From: Pararhodobacter zhoushanensis
GTDB lineage: Bacteria; Pseudomonadota; Alphaproteobacteria; Rhodobacterales; Rhodobacteraceae
Direction of reading: 5' to 3'
Assembly: GCF_025949695.1 (NCBI RefSeq)
Contig: NZ_JAPDFL010000001.1
Span: 4,359,865 to 4,423,864, forward strand
Length of the DNA: 64,000 nucleotides
The first letter of the stretch is position 1. Each line of letters opens with the position of its first letter. The position numbers and the translations under genes were made by a program. The notes beneath the pieces are model-generated. The model was given only the letters and a program-made list of their open reading frames with translations. It was not told the DNA's origin and did not search any database. Shown piece after piece: positions 20,543 through 30,343 of the stretch.

Positions 20543-21208
20543 ATGGATGGATGGGGCAGCCTTGTCGCCGCGATGGCGGTGTTTGTCGGCGCGCACCGGC
20601 TGATGGTATGGCCAAGGGTGAAAGCGCCTCTGGTCGCCCGGCTGGGGGCGGGTGGCTTCACGCTGGCCTATTCGGCGCTGTCGGTGGCGCTGCTGGTCTG
20701 GGTGATCGTGGCGGCGGCGCGCTCGCCCTTTGTGCCGCTCTGGTCGCCCGCCGCGTGGCAGGCCTGGGCGGCACTGGCGCTGATGCTGGTAGGTTGCGTA
20801 CTGGTCGCGCAGGCGCTGGCCGGGGTGAATCCGTTCAGCTTTGGCAGCCGCACTGCGCCGTTTGATCCTGAGCGACCGGGTATCGCTGGCGTTACCCGCC
20901 ACCCGGTTCTGCTGGCGCTGGCGCTCTGGGCGCTGGCCCATACGCTGGCCAATGGCGATCTGGCGCATGTGCTTTTGTTCGCGCCGATGGGGCTTTTTGC
21001 CCTGCTGGGCATGGCGGCCATCGACCGCCGCAAGCGCCGCGTGATGCCCGACTGGAACGCGCTCTCCCGCAACACCGCGCTGCTGTCGCTGCGCGGCGTT
21101 GCGGCCCTGCCGCTCTGGCCCAGTCTGGCTGGCGTGGCCGCCTGGGCCGCGCTGATCGCGCTGCACCCGCTGGTGATCGGCGCCGATCCGTTAGGCTGGC
21201 TGCGTTAG
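20543..21208 (+). CDS. nnrU: NnrU family membrane protein
   Basis: NnrU proteins are small inner-membrane proteins linked in Rhodobacter and relatives to nitric oxide metabolism; their molecular role is not settled. The 221-residue product has about six membrane helices. It carries the family features VFVGAHRLMVW near the start and GIAGVTRHPVLLALALWALAHTLANGDL in two adjoining blocks. The start is either ATG 20543 or GTG 20534. The stop codon shares bases with the stop of the convergent gene downstream. No nitrite or NO reductase genes lie in the window. Confidence 0.85.
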   Translation: MDGWGSLVAAMAVFVGAHRLMVWPRVKAPLVARLGAGGFTLAYSALSVALLVWVIVAAARSPFVPLWSPAAWQAWAALALMLVGCVLVAQALAGVNPFSFGSRTAPFDPERPGIAGVTRHPVLLALALWALAHTLANGDLAHVLLFAPMGLFALLGMAAIDRRKRRVMPDWNALSRNTALLSLRGVAALPLWPSLAGVAAWAALIALHPLVIGADPLGWLR

Positions 21209-21738
21209 TCGCCCAGCATCCGCTTGAACCAGCCCTTCTTGGGCGCGTCGCCCTCGGCGTCGGCTTCGGGCGCGTCGGCTTTGGGGCCTTCGACGGCATC
21301 GGCAAAGCGGGCGAAGAAATCATCCGCCATCTTGCGGGCAAAACCGTCGATGATGCGACTGCCCAGCTGCGCCAGTTTACCGCCGACCTTGGCATCGACC
21401 TGATAGGACAGCTTGGTGCCCTCGCTGCCATCCTCCAGCGTCTCAAGCTCCAGCGCGACCTTGGCCTCGCCCTTGGCAAAGCCGGCAGCGCCACCCTTGC
21501 CCTCACCCAGCAGGGTAAGGCTCTGCAGTTCGACGATATCGGCAAAGGTCACGCGACCGGCAAAGCGCGCCTTGACCGGGCCGACCTTTTGCACGACGGC
21601 GGCCTCATAGCCCTCTTCCACCGATCCACTCAGCTCTTCACAGCCGGGCACAGCGGATTTGAGCACCTCGGCATCCAGCAGCGCGGCCCAGACCACGGCA
21701 GGCGGGGCGGCAATAATACGGCTGTCGATCATCTGCAT
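21205..21738 (-). CDS. CoxG-like SRPBCC-family protein
   Basis: This belongs to the CO dehydrogenase subunit G (CoxG) branch of the SRPBCC lipid-binding fold. Members may anchor or help mature molybdenum hydroxylases, and many are orphans. The 177-residue product begins MQMIDSRIIAAPPAVVWAAL, followed by LDAEVLKSAVPGCEELSG, the family signature. A charged tail ends KKGWFKRMLGD. GGAGGATTTTGTC precedes the ATG at 21738. No coxMSL genes are adjacent, so this copy is unlinked from a visible partner. Confidence 0.85.
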   Translation of the reverse strand: MQMIDSRIIAAPPAVVWAALLDAEVLKSAVPGCEELSGSVEEGYEAAVVQKVGPVKARFAGRVTFADIVELQSLTLLGEGKGGAAGFAKGEAKVALELETLEDGSEGTKLSYQVDAKVGGKLAQLGSRIIDGFARKMADDFFARFADAVEGPKADAPEADAEGDAPKKGWFKRMLGD

Positions 21739-21890
21739 GACAAAATCCTCCCTGGGTCGCGGGCACCTTAGGGCACCGGCGCAGGCTGTGAAAGCAGGCT
21801 TTTGTCTCTCAGACCTTCGTCGCATGAACGGGCGGTTCCGGGATGCCACGCAGCCTGCTATCGTGGGTGCCCAAGACCCGGAGCCAGCCC

Positions 21891-22556
21891 ATGACCGCCA
21901 GCGCCCAGACCTTTGCCCACGCCCTGATCATCGAAGACCACCCGCTGTTTTGTGACGCGCTGGCGCTGACCTTGCGTGGCATCGCGGGCAACATCGCGGT
22001 GGACACGGCGCATTCACTGGGCGCGGCACTGACGCGTCTGGAAAGGGCGCCACAGCCGGATCTGGTGCTGCTCGACCTCGACCTGCCCGACGTTGACGGG
22101 CTCGACGGTCTGCTCCGTCTGCGCGCCACGCACCCTGAGCTGCCGGTGCTGGTGGTGTCTTCAATGGCCGAACCGCGGCTGATCCGGGCGGCGCTGGCTG
22201 CCGGTGCCGCGGGCTTCGTACCCAAGCACGCCGGTCGCGACAGCGTCCGCGCGGCACTGGACGCGCTGGGGCATGGGCGGACATGGCTGCCCGAAGGGAT
22301 CGCGGCGGATGAAGCCGACGCCAGCGCCGATTCCGTCGCCCGCCTCGCCCAACTGACCCGCCAACAGGCCCGCATTCTGGAACTGCTCTGCCAGGGACGG
22401 CTGAACAAACAGATCGCCTGGGAGCTGTCGATCGCCGAAACGACGGTGAAGGCGCATGTCACCGCCATCATGCGCAAACTCGGCGTGCAGAGCCGGACGC
22501 AGGCCGTGCTGATCGCCCAACAGGCGCGGTTCACCAGCTTCGTGCCCGAAGGGTGA
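21891..22556 (+). CDS. LuxR/NarL-family response regulator, orphan
   Basis: This is a two-component response regulator with an N-terminal receiver domain and a C-terminal LuxR-type helix-turn-helix. The start is ATG 21891 with GGAG 8 bases upstream, giving 221 residues. The acidic pair is in LIIEDHPLF (Glu15, Asp16), the phosphorylation site is Asp62 in LVLLDLDLPD, and the switch Lys is in GFVPKHA. The HTH covers about residues 160-215 (LNKQIAWELSIAETTVKAHV). No histidine kinase is next to it, so its signal is unknown. Confidence 0.92.
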   Translation: MTASAQTFAHALIIEDHPLFCDALALTLRGIAGNIAVDTAHSLGAALTRLERAPQPDLVLLDLDLPDVDGLDGLLRLRATHPELPVLVVSSMAEPRLIRAALAAGAAGFVPKHAGRDSVRAALDALGHGRTWLPEGIAADEADASADSVARLAQLTRQQARILELLCQGRLNKQIAWELSIAETTVKAHVTAIMRKLGVQSRTQAVLIAQQARFTSFVPEG

Positions 22557-22566
22557 GCGGCGCTCG

Positions 22567-22686
22567 GGATATTTAGAGACAGAAAATAGGGGCGTTAACC
22601 TTCAGTTAACCGCGCATTTTCTGTCTGAAAATATCCTCGGGGGGTGAATTCGGCTTCAGCCGAAGAGGGGGCTGAAGGCCCCCCTC
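22567..22686 (+). repeat. Composite palindromic intergenic element, copy D (full length, best outer palindrome)
   Basis: The arms GGATATTTAGAGACAG (from 22567) and CTGTCTGAAAATATCC (to 22636) pair over 21 bases with two mismatches, counting the flanking AAAAT/ATTTT. They enclose GTTAAC, CTTCA, GTTAAC (22594-22610). Hairpin 1 is TTCGGC, TTCA, GCCGAA (22649-22664). Hairpin 2 is GGGGGC, TGAAG, GCCCCC (22667-22683). It lies between the convergent response regulator gene and gpsA. Confidence 0.88.
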
Positions 22687-22750
22687 AACGCACGAAAAGG
22701 AACGCGCGCGGGCTTGCCCGCGCGCTCCGCTCGCATCGGGCGACGCGTGA

Positions 22751-23719
22751 TCACCCACGCTCGTTGCGAAGCGGACGCGACAGGAGCAGGTCTTTCGCCT
22801 GCTCAAGGCTGACCTGTTCACGCAGCAAGGCCGAAACCATGCAGGTGACCGGCAGCATGTCGGGGTCAGCATCCTGGGCGATGGCGTGGGCGGTCATCAC
22901 GCCCTCGACCGTCTGGGTCAGGTCTGGCGCTTCGCCCCGGCCGATCGCCTGCCCGTGCCGGAAGTTGCGCGATTTGTCCGAGGTACAGGTCAGCACCAGA
23001 TCACCGAAGCCCGAGAGGCCCCAGAGCGTCTCGGCCTGCGCCCCGCGCGACTGGGCCAGCCGCCCGATCTCGGCAAAGCCGCGGGTCATCAATGCGGCGC
23101 GCGCACTTTCGCCAAAGCCTGCGCCCAGCACGACACCGGCGGCAATGGCGATGACGTTCTTCAGCGCCCCGCCCCATTGCGCCCCCACCACGTCATGCGC
23201 CAGATAGAGCCGCAGATTATGGCTAGCCAGCGCCGCCTGCAGCGCCTCGCCGCCCGCGCCCTCAACCGCCAGCGTCAGCGCCGTCGGCTTGCCCCGGGCG
23301 ATATCCGCGGCGAAGCTCGGCCCGGTCAGCACAGCCGTCTGCGCCCCCGGGATCACCTGCCCCAGCACCTGCGTTGGCAACAGCCCTGTGCCCAGCTCAA
23401 CCCCCTTGCAACACGCCACCAGCCGACGGTCGGCCAGAAACGCCGCATGCGCCCCGGCCAGCCCCCGCAGGGTCTGCGTCGGGACGGCGAGCAGCAGCAC
23501 CGGGGCCTGCGCCGCCATCGCGACATCGGCGGTGACGTCCAGACCATCGGGGAACGCCGCACCCGGCAGGCGCGCGACATTCTCGCGCGCGGCCGCCATC
23601 GCAGCAGCCTGCTCCACATCCCGTGCCCAAAGCACCACGCGCTTTCCCGCCTGCGCCAGCGCAATCGCCAGCGCGGTTCCAAAGGCTCCGGCACCTAGAA
23701 CGCCAATATCTGGCCGCAT
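22751..23719 (-). CDS. gpsA: NAD(P)-dependent glycerol-3-phosphate dehydrogenase
   Basis: GpsA reduces dihydroxyacetone phosphate to sn-glycerol-3-phosphate for phospholipid synthesis. The 322-residue product has the Rossmann motif [20 protein letters not shown] at residues 5-24. The catalytic Lys is in [14 protein letters not shown] near residue 190. The substrate-binding stretch is [20 protein letters not shown]. It is monocistronic and divergent from pncB. glpK at 27191 acts on the same glycerol-3-phosphate pool. Confidence 0.96.
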   Translation of the reverse strand: MRPDIGVLGAGAFGTALAIALAQAGKRVVLWARDVEQAAAMAAARENVARLPGAAFPDGLDVTADVAMAAQAPVLLLAVPTQTLRGLAGAHAAFLADRRLVACCKGVELGTGLLPTQVLGQVIPGAQTAVLTGPSFAADIARGKPTALTLAVEGAGGEALQAALASHNLRLYLAHDVVGAQWGGALKNVIAIAAGVVLGAGFGESARAALMTRGFAEIGRLAQSRGAQAETLWGLSGFGDLVLTCTSDKSRNFRHGQAIGRGEAPDLTQTVEGVMTAHAIAQDADPDMLPVTCMVSALLREQVSLEQAKDLLLSRPLRNERG

Positions 23720-23811
23720 TACGACCGTCCTTTCCGCCCTTTGGGGCTTTGCACCTTCGGTTCCCTGCCGCTAAGAGGGTTCAAACGCCCTTGTGCGGCA
23801 GGAGGGCCGAG

Positions 23812-25103
23812 ATGGTCGATATCGCAACCCGCGTCCATAATCACAACTGGAAGATCGATCCGATCGTCCGGTCGCTGATCGACACAGACTTTTACAAGCT
23901 TCTGATGTGCCAGTCGATCTTTCGCAACCAGCCCGAGACGCGCGTCACCTTCAGCCTGATCAACCGTTCGAAAGACGTGCGGCTGGCCGACCTGATCGAC
24001 GAAAGCGAATTGCGTGAGCAACTCGACCACGTGCGCTCGCTCTCGCTGACGCGGGGGAAAGCACATGGCTGCGCGGGAACACCTTCTATGGCAAGCGGCA
24101 GATGTTCCGTTCCGATTTCATGGAATGGTTCGAGGCGCTGCGCCTGCCACCCTACCAGCTGGAAAAACGTGACGGTCAGTACGAGCTGACGTTCGAGGGC
24201 GCCTGGCCGGAAGTCATGCTCTGGGAGATCCCGGCGCTGGCGATCCTGATGGAGCTGCGCTCGCGCGCGGTGCTCAAGAGCATGGGCAAGTTCGAGCTGG
24301 AAGTGCTCTATGCCCGCGCGATGAGCCGGGTCTGGGAGAAAGTCGAACGCCTGCGCGCCATTCCGGGGCTGAAACTGGCCGATTTCGGCACACGGCGGCG
24401 GCATTCGCACCTGTGGCAGGACTGGTGCGTACAGGCGATGATGGAAGGCCTGGGCGATGCCTTCACCGGCACCTCGAACTGCAAGATCGCCATGCGCCGC
24501 GAGATCGAAGCGATCGGTACCAACGCGCATGAATTGCCGATGGTCTATGCCGCCCTCGCCGACAGCGACGCCGAACTGGCGCAGGCACCCTACAAGGTGC
24601 TGGCTGACTGGCACGAGGAACACGATGGCAACCTGCGCATCATCCTGCCCGACACCTATGGCACCGCAGGCTTCCTCAAACACGCCCCCGACTGGCTGGC
24701 GGGCTGGACCGGGATGCGCATCGATTCCGGCGATCCCGCCGAGGGGGCCGAGGGGGCAATTCGCTGGTGGAAAGAACGGGGCGAAGACCCGCTGAACAAG
24801 TTGGTGATCTTTTCGGACGGGCTGGATGTGGACAAGATCGAAGCCCTGCACAGGCAGTTTGCAGGCCGGGTGAAAGTGTCCTTCGGCTGGGGTACGCTGC
24901 TGACCAATGACTTCCGCGGTCTTGTTGCCGACGACGCCCTCGCGCCTTTCTCGCTGGTCTGCAAGGCGATCTCGGCGGACGGAAGGCCAACGGTAAAGCT
25001 GTCGGATAACCCCAACAAAGCCATGGGCCCGGCGGACGAGATCGCGCGCTACAAGCGTGTGTTCGAACTGGGCGCGCAGCAGGCGCTGGACGTCATCGTG
25101 TGA
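23812..25103 (+). pseudogene. pncB: Nicotinate phosphoribosyltransferase, frameshifted
   Basis: PncB salvages nicotinate into NAD by making nicotinate mononucleotide. The gene starts at ATG 23812 behind GGAGGGCC and reads well ([20 protein letters not shown]) as far as SLSLTRG. There the frame breaks at the G run 24053-24057. The expected continuation [15 protein letters not shown] is encoded one frame over, and everything to 25103 is then normal, including FGTRRRHSHLWQ and IDSGDP. One extra G restores about 430 residues, the family length. Both halves look conserved, so this is either a sequencing error or a very recent mutation. Confidence 0.9.
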
Positions 25104-25182
25104 CACGCCGTGTCGGGGGGCTGCCGCCCCCGAACCCCCTGCCCAAAGGGGTGAGCACGCTCCCCCTTTGGAAACCCCCCGT

Positions 25183-25293
25183 GGATATTTTCAGACAGAA
25201 AATAAAACAGGGTTAACGAAACCTTATCATCTGTCCTTAAATATCCTGGGGGGTGAATTGGCCGTCAGGCCAAGAGGGGGGCAAGGCCCCCCT
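25183..25293 (+). repeat. Composite palindromic intergenic element, copy E (full length)
   Basis: The left arm GGATATTTTCAGACAG (25183-25198) faces the right arm CTGTCCTTAAATATCC (25231-25246). Hairpin 1 is TTGGCC, GTCA, GGCCAA (25258-25273). Hairpin 2 is AGGGGGGC, AAG, GCCCCCCT (25275-25293). By eye it differs from copy B at only about four positions. It lies between convergent pncB and the SDR gene. A separate GC-rich hairpin near 25115-25135 follows the pncB stop. Confidence 0.88.
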
Positions 25294-25353
25294 GCCCGGT
25301 CGCCCGAGGGCGCGGCGGCGGCAGCCGACAGGGGGCGAGGGCGAAACCCCGCC

Positions 25354-26103
25354 CTAGCTGCGCAGCGCCGGCAGCCCCACACCCGTGCTCTCGAACCCGC
25401 CGTCTGCCGCGACGATCTGGCCGGTCACGTAGCTCGCCTTGTCCGAGCACAGGAACACGATCACCTCGGCGATCTCGCGTTCGGTGCCGTAGCGGTTGAG
25501 CGGGATCGCGTCGTGATAGGCGTCGATGATCTCCTGGCTATGCACCGCCATCGCCAGCTTGGTGCGCACCGGCCCCGGGCAGACGCAGTTGCAGCGGATG
25601 CCGTATTCCCCCAGTTCCGCCGCCTGCTGCTTCGTCAGCTGGATCACCGCCGCCTTGGATGTGCCATAGGCCACCCGCAGCGTCGACGCCCGCAATCCGC
25701 TGATCGAGGCGATGTTCACAATCGCGCCCTTGGTTTCTTTCAGCGCCGGGATGGTTTCCTGCGACATCAGGAACACGCCGTCCAGATTGGTGCTCATCAC
25801 CCGCCGCCAGCGATCAAAGGTGGTTTCCTCGATCGGGCCGAAATCCGCCACGCCCGCGTTGTTCACCAGCGCGTCGATCCGTCCGAAGCGTTTTTGCACC
25901 TGCGCGACGGTGGCCGCCACCTCGTCAGGGATCGAGACGTCGCAGGCGAAGTGCTCGGCCTTCTCCAGATCAGCCGCGCTGCTGTCGAGTTCGGGCAGGT
26001 CGCGGTCGATCATGGCGACCTGCCAGCCCGCTTCCAGAAACAGTTTCGTCGTGGCCAGACCGATGCCGCGCGCGGCGCCGGTGACGAGGGCGGTTTTCAG
26101 CAT
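25354..26103 (-). CDS. Short-chain dehydrogenase/reductase
   Basis: This is a classical SDR that uses NAD(P) to oxidise or reduce a hydroxyl or carbonyl group; the substrate is unknown. The 249-residue product has TGAARGIG at residues 8-15, NNAG near residue 83, and the catalytic Ser-Tyr-Lys set in NIASISGLRA and VAYGTSKAAV. Asp residues after the second beta strand (MIDRDLPEL) suggest NAD preference, which is inference. It starts 8 bases after the ureohydrolase gene stop, so both are likely one transcript. Confidence 0.9.
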   Translation of the reverse strand: MLKTALVTGAARGIGLATTKLFLEAGWQVAMIDRDLPELDSSAADLEKAEHFACDVSIPDEVAATVAQVQKRFGRIDALVNNAGVADFGPIEETTFDRWRRVMSTNLDGVFLMSQETIPALKETKGAIVNIASISGLRASTLRVAYGTSKAAVIQLTKQQAAELGEYGIRCNCVCPGPVRTKLAMAVHSQEIIDAYHDAIPLNRYGTEREIAEVIVFLCSDKASYVTGQIVAADGGFESTGVGLPALRS

Positions 26104-26111
26104 ACCAACTC

Positions 26112-27080
26112 CTATTGATGCGCCGTCACGATGGCGCAGAGCATTTCGAACATCAAGGACACGCCCAGAAAGGCCGTGCCCCCGGCAGGGTCAAACGGCG
26201 GCGAGACCTCGACCAGATCCGCGCCAACGATCTTCACCCCGCGCAGCAACCGCGCGCATTCCAGCGCCTGCCACGAGGTCGGGCCGCCGACCTCGGGCGT
26301 GCCGGTGCCCGGCGCATAGGCGGGGTCGACGAAGTCAATGTCATAGCTGACGTATGTGTCACCCGTACCGACGATGTTGCGGGCCTCGGCCATCACATCC
26401 TCGACCCCGCGCCGGTGGAAATCCTCGATCGGGATCACCCGGATGCCGACCGCCTTGGCGAAATCACGGTCCTCACTGTCATAGGCCGTGCCGCGAATGC
26501 CGATCATGCAGACGCGGTGCGGGTCCAGCAGCCCCTCTTCCACCGCGCGGCGGAACGGGGTGCCATGGGTGTACATCTGGCCACCGAAATAGCTGTGGAA
26601 CAGGTCGGTGTGGCTGTCGAAATGGATCATCCCGAGCCTGTTTTCGGGCGGGCACTCGGCCGCCAGGGCGCGCAGGATCGGCAGGGTGCACAGATGGTCG
26701 CCCCCGGCGGTCAGCGGGATGATCCCGGCCCCCCGCACCCGGGTGTAGAACGCGGTCATCCGGCGCAGGCTGTCTTGCACATCGGCCGGGTTGGGCGCGA
26801 CATCGCCCAGATCGGCGCAGTTCATTGCCTCGAAGGGCCGCACCCCGGTGATGCCGTGCTGCGCGCGGATCATCGTCGAGGCATCGCGCAACTGCCGCGG
26901 CCCATGGCGCGGGCCGGGCCGGTTGGTCGTGCCGCCATCCCAGGGCGCACCGATCAGCCCGACCTGCACCTCGGCCAGACGCGGGTCGTCCAGCCCGATA
27001 TGCGGCAGGCGCATGAAGGTGGCGATCCCGGCATAGCGCGGCAGCACAAAGCCGGAGGCGGGTTGAAAATCACTGCTCAT
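26112..27080 (-). CDS. speB: Agmatinase-family ureohydrolase
   Basis: Arginase/agmatinase enzymes use two Mn ions (or Ni in some members) to release urea from a guanidino group. The 322-residue product keeps the metal ligands in GGDH, HFDSHTD and SYDIDFVDPA. The second block reads DSHTD where classical agmatinases have DAHTD, and the substrate loop differs too. Guanidinobutyrase or guanidinopropionase activity is therefore also possible. It is first in a two-gene unit with an SDR and divergent from glpK. The symbol follows the usual family naming, not proven specificity. Confidence 0.85.
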   Translation of the reverse strand: MSSDFQPASGFVLPRYAGIATFMRLPHIGLDDPRLAEVQVGLIGAPWDGGTTNRPGPRHGPRQLRDASTMIRAQHGITGVRPFEAMNCADLGDVAPNPADVQDSLRRMTAFYTRVRGAGIIPLTAGGDHLCTLPILRALAAECPPENRLGMIHFDSHTDLFHSYFGGQMYTHGTPFRRAVEEGLLDPHRVCMIGIRGTAYDSEDRDFAKAVGIRVIPIEDFHRRGVEDVMAEARNIVGTGDTYVSYDIDFVDPAYAPGTGTPEVGGPTSWQALECARLLRGVKIVGADLVEVSPPFDPAGGTAFLGVSLMFEMLCAIVTAHQ

Positions 27081-27190
27081 CGGGGCCTCACCTGTGACGT
27101 GTCGTCAGCAAAGCAGAAGCCTCTTCGCCTGTCACCCTCTGTTGACGGCACCCGCCCTGCGGTTAGTCTTGGGCGCAAAGGGAGCATAGC

Positions 27191-28669
27191 ATGCGCATTC
27201 TGGCCATCGATCAGGGCACGACATCAAGCCGTGCCATCGTCTTTGACGCGGATCTGACCGTGCAGGCCGTGGCGCAGCAGGAATTTCCCCAGCATTTCCC
27301 GGCCTCGGGCTGGGTCGAGCATGATGCCGAGGATCTGTGGCGCACCACCGTGGACACCGTCACCGAGGCGCTGGCCAAGGCCGGACCGGTCGCCGCCATC
27401 GGCATTACCAACCAGCGCGAGACGGTGGTGATCTGGGACCGCGCCACCGGCGAGCCGATCCACCGGGCGATTGTCTGGCAGGACCGGCGTACGGCGGATA
27501 TCTGCGCCAGTCTGAAAGCCGCCGGGCATGAGGCGGAGGTGACAGAGCGTTCCGGCCTGCTGCTGGACCCGTATTTCAGCGCGACCAAGGCGGGGTGGCT
27601 GCTGGACAACGTCGACGGCGCGCGGGCGCGGGCGGAACGGGGCGAGCTGGCGCTGGGGACGGTGGACAGTTTTCTGATCTGGCGGCTGACCGGCGGCACG
27701 GTCCACGCGACCGATGCCACGAATGCCGCGCGCACGATGCTGTACAACATCGGCACCGGCAAATGGGACGACGAACTCTGCCGCCTGTTCAACGTCCCCA
27801 TGGCGCTGCTGCCCGAGGTGCGCGATTGCAACGCTGCGTTCGGAGAGACCACGCTCTTTGGCGCGCCCATCCCGATTCTGGGCGTCGCGGGCGACCAGCA
27901 GGCCGCGACCATCGGGCAGGCGTGTTTCCAGCCCGGGATGATGAAATCGACCTATGGCACCGGCTGCTTTGCGCTGCTCAACACGGGCGAGACCATGGTG
28001 CCCTCGCAAAACCGGCTGCTGACAACGGTGGCGTATCAGCTGAACGGCAAGGTCACCTATGCGCTGGAGGGCTCGATCTTTGTCGCGGGGGCGGTCGTGC
28101 AATGGCTGCGCGACGGGTTGGGGATCATCGAGCGGGCCGACCAGACGCAGGCGCTGGCCGAATCCGCTGACCCCGCGCAACAGGTGATCATCGTCCCCGC
28201 CTTCACCGGCCTTGGCGCGCCCTATTGGCGGCCCGAGTCGCGCGGCGCGGTGTTCGGTCTGACCCGCAACTCTGGCCCGGCGGAACTGGCCAAGGCGGCG
28301 CTGGAAAGCGTCAGTTTCCAGACCCGCGATCTGGCCGAGGCAATGCGCGCCGACTGGGCGGCCAGCGGCGAGACAGCGACGCTGGGAACGCTGCGGGTGG
28401 ACGGCGGGATGAGTGCGTCGGACTACGCGATGCAGGCACTGGCCGATGTGCTGGCCGCGCCGGTGGACCGGCCGACGGTGCTGGAAACCACGGCGCTGGG
28501 GGTGGCATGGCTGGCCGGGCATCAGGCGGGCATCCTGCCCGACGCCAAGGGATTTGCCGAAAGCTGGGCGCTGGAACGCCGGTTCGAGCCGGTGATCGAC
28601 GAAGACCGGCGCGCTGCCCGTTACGCGGCGTGGCAACGCGCGGTGCAGGCGACCATCGCGGCGGGATAA
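27191..28669 (+). CDS. glpK: Glycerol kinase
   Basis: GlpK phosphorylates glycerol to glycerol-3-phosphate with ATP. The 492-residue product is a FGGY kinase. The N-terminal phosphate motif is [15 protein letters not shown] (residues 5-19), followed by [20 protein letters not shown], the central [20 protein letters not shown] and the C-terminal [20 protein letters not shown] lies 8 bases before the ATG. No glycerol facilitator or GlpD gene is adjacent. It converges on a small SRPBCC gene with only 16 bases between stops. Confidence 0.97.
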   Translation: MRILAIDQGTTSSRAIVFDADLTVQAVAQQEFPQHFPASGWVEHDAEDLWRTTVDTVTEALAKAGPVAAIGITNQRETVVIWDRATGEPIHRAIVWQDRRTADICASLKAAGHEAEVTERSGLLLDPYFSATKAGWLLDNVDGARARAERGELALGTVDSFLIWRLTGGTVHATDATNAARTMLYNIGTGKWDDELCRLFNVPMALLPEVRDCNAAFGETTLFGAPIPILGVAGDQQAATIGQACFQPGMMKSTYGTGCFALLNTGETMVPSQNRLLTTVAYQLNGKVTYALEGSIFVAGAVVQWLRDGLGIIERADQTQALAESADPAQQVIIVPAFTGLGAPYWRPESRGAVFGLTRNSGPAELAKAALESVSFQTRDLAEAMRADWAASGETATLGTLRVDGGMSASDYAMQALADVLAAPVDRPTVLETTALGVAWLAGHQAGILPDAKGFAESWALERRFEPVIDEDRRAARYAAWQRAVQATIAAG

Positions 28670-28685
28670 TCCCGCCGCAGCGGGG

Positions 28686-29114
28686 TCAGGGGCGGCCCAT
28701 GTTGAAGATCAGCCGCGTCAGGCGCTCTTCGGCCTTGCCGCGCACCAGCCGCATGGATTGCAGCGCCAGCTTGGCCATGATCGTGCGCGCGCTGACCACC
28801 CCCTTGCCGATCACCCGGCAGCCGCCATCGGGCAGGTCGTAGAAATCCATCGTGATCTGCGCATCGGCCAGATCCGAGGTGAACTGCATCACCATGGTTT
28901 CCGCCGCCGCCGTTTCCACCAGCCCGGCTGCAAAGCGCCGCGGTTCCTCGCGCCACTGGACCGAGCAGGCCCAGGTCGCGCTCGGCGGCTCGCTGGTGCG
29001 CTCGGTCTCGATCTTCATATCGCGCATCACCGACTCGAAGCGGGCGGGATCGCGGAATTTCTCCAAGACCTGAGCGCGCGGGCGCTTGAAATCCTTGGTG
29101 GCGTCAATGTCCAA
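28686..29114 (-). CDS. SRPBCC-family protein of unknown function
   Basis: The 142-residue product begins MDIDATKDFKRPRAQVLEKF and has the alternating beta-strand pattern of a START/polyketide-cyclase-like pocket. Examples are ATWACSVQWREEPRRFAAGL and TMVMQFTSDLADAQITMDFY. It has no signal peptide or membrane helix. Such proteins usually bind a hydrophobic ligand, but no ligand can be named here. The gene lies 14 bases downstream of nudC on the same strand and is probably co-transcribed with it. Confidence 0.7.
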   Translation of the reverse strand: MDIDATKDFKRPRAQVLEKFRDPARFESVMRDMKIETERTSEPPSATWACSVQWREEPRRFAAGLVETAAAETMVMQFTSDLADAQITMDFYDLPDGGCRVIGKGVVSARTIMAKLALQSMRLVRGKAEERLTRLIFNMGRP

Positions 29115-29128
29115 AGCGGTGCTCCTTG

Positions 29129-30115
29129 TCAGTCTTCAGCGTCGGTCTGCGGCGCGAAGCCGATCTCTTGGGCCAGCCAGCGGGCCATCAGCTCTTGCGC
29201 GATGGCACCCTTGCGCGGGCGGCGAATGCGCGGGTGCTCGCCTGCCATCACGTGCGCCAGCTCGGCACGGGTGATCCACAGCGCGTCTTCCAGCTCGTGA
29301 TCCAGCGTGATGTCTTTGCTCACCGCCTCGGCCACGAAGCCCAGCATCAGATTGCTGGGCCAGGGCCAGGGCTGCGAGGCGACATAGGACACCCGCGTGA
29401 CACGGACGCTGGTTTCCTCGAACACCTCACGGCGCACGGCGGCTTCCAGCGATTCACCGGGTTCCACGAACCCTGCGAGCGTCGAATACATCCCCTCGGG
29501 CCAGCCCGGAGAGCGGCCCAACAGCACCGTATCGCCGTGCTGCACCAGCATGATAACCGCCGGATCGGTCCGTGGGAAATGCACCCCGCGGCAGGCCGGG
29601 CAGATGCGCTGCCAGCCCCCCTGCGCCGCGTCGCTGGGTTGACCACAAGACGAACAGAACCGATGCGAGCGGTGCCAGTTCAGCAAACCGCGCGCGGTCG
29701 CGGCCATGGCCGCGTCGACGGGGTCCAGCCGCGCCATCAGCCCGCGCAGATCGGCATAGCGGTGATCCTCGGGCAAGTCGGGATGGCCGTATTCGGTGGC
29801 GTCGAAAAAGCCGGACATCGCGGCCTCGTCCAGACCGGCGGGCACCCAGGACGACACATCGGCCACGAAACGCGCGTGGCCCTGATGGGTGCCCAGAAAG
29901 ATCAGATCGGCCCCGGCATCGTCCAGCACAACGTGACCCGGGGCCAGCCAGACGGCTGTCGCCTCGGCCTCGCCCGAAATCAGCGGTCGGCCACGCCAGA
30001 CCGGCAGGATCCGCGTCGCCGAATCACCAAGCAGCGCGCTCAAACGATCGGCGTCCCCGCGCAGTTCTGCCTGGCGATCGTCCCATTCTGCGGCAAAGAC
30101 TATGTTTCGCGGCAC
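29129..30115 (-). CDS. nudC: NAD(+) diphosphatase
   Basis: NudC hydrolyses NADH to NMNH and AMP and can remove NAD caps from RNA. The 328-residue product starts at a GTG (MPRNIVFAAEW) behind AGGGGGTTAGC. It has the zinc ribbon CSSCG and CPACRG near residues 180-200. The Nudix box is GFVEPGESLEAAVRREVFEE, followed by the NudC-specific array SQPWPWPSNLM. The extended N-terminal domain is typical of this subfamily. It is divergent from the cpdB-like gene. Confidence 0.95.
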   Translation of the reverse strand: MPRNIVFAAEWDDRQAELRGDADRLSALLGDSATRILPVWRGRPLISGEAEATAVWLAPGHVVLDDAGADLIFLGTHQGHARFVADVSSWVPAGLDEAAMSGFFDATEYGHPDLPEDHRYADLRGLMARLDPVDAAMAATARGLLNWHRSHRFCSSCGQPSDAAQGGWQRICPACRGVHFPRTDPAVIMLVQHGDTVLLGRSPGWPEGMYSTLAGFVEPGESLEAAVRREVFEETSVRVTRVSYVASQPWPWPSNLMLGFVAEAVSKDITLDHELEDALWITRAELAHVMAGEHPRIRRPRKGAIAQELMARWLAQEIGFAPQTDAED

Positions 30116-30343
30116 GCTAACCCCCTAAATTACACGTCGTTTAGGGTATTTTCCGTAGCTTGGGAACACCGCTGCTTTGCAGCATTCAGTTTACGTGTTG
30201 TCTTGCAACTATGAGCTGTGGATACTTGCCTTCGACAGGTCGGTCTTTTGCCTAATTTGTGCCACTGAGTGCCATCATTAACCAAGGCGTGTCCCTCGCG
30301 CCTGGTCATCGCCGGAACTGCGTGCGCGTTTGGGACTGAAACA

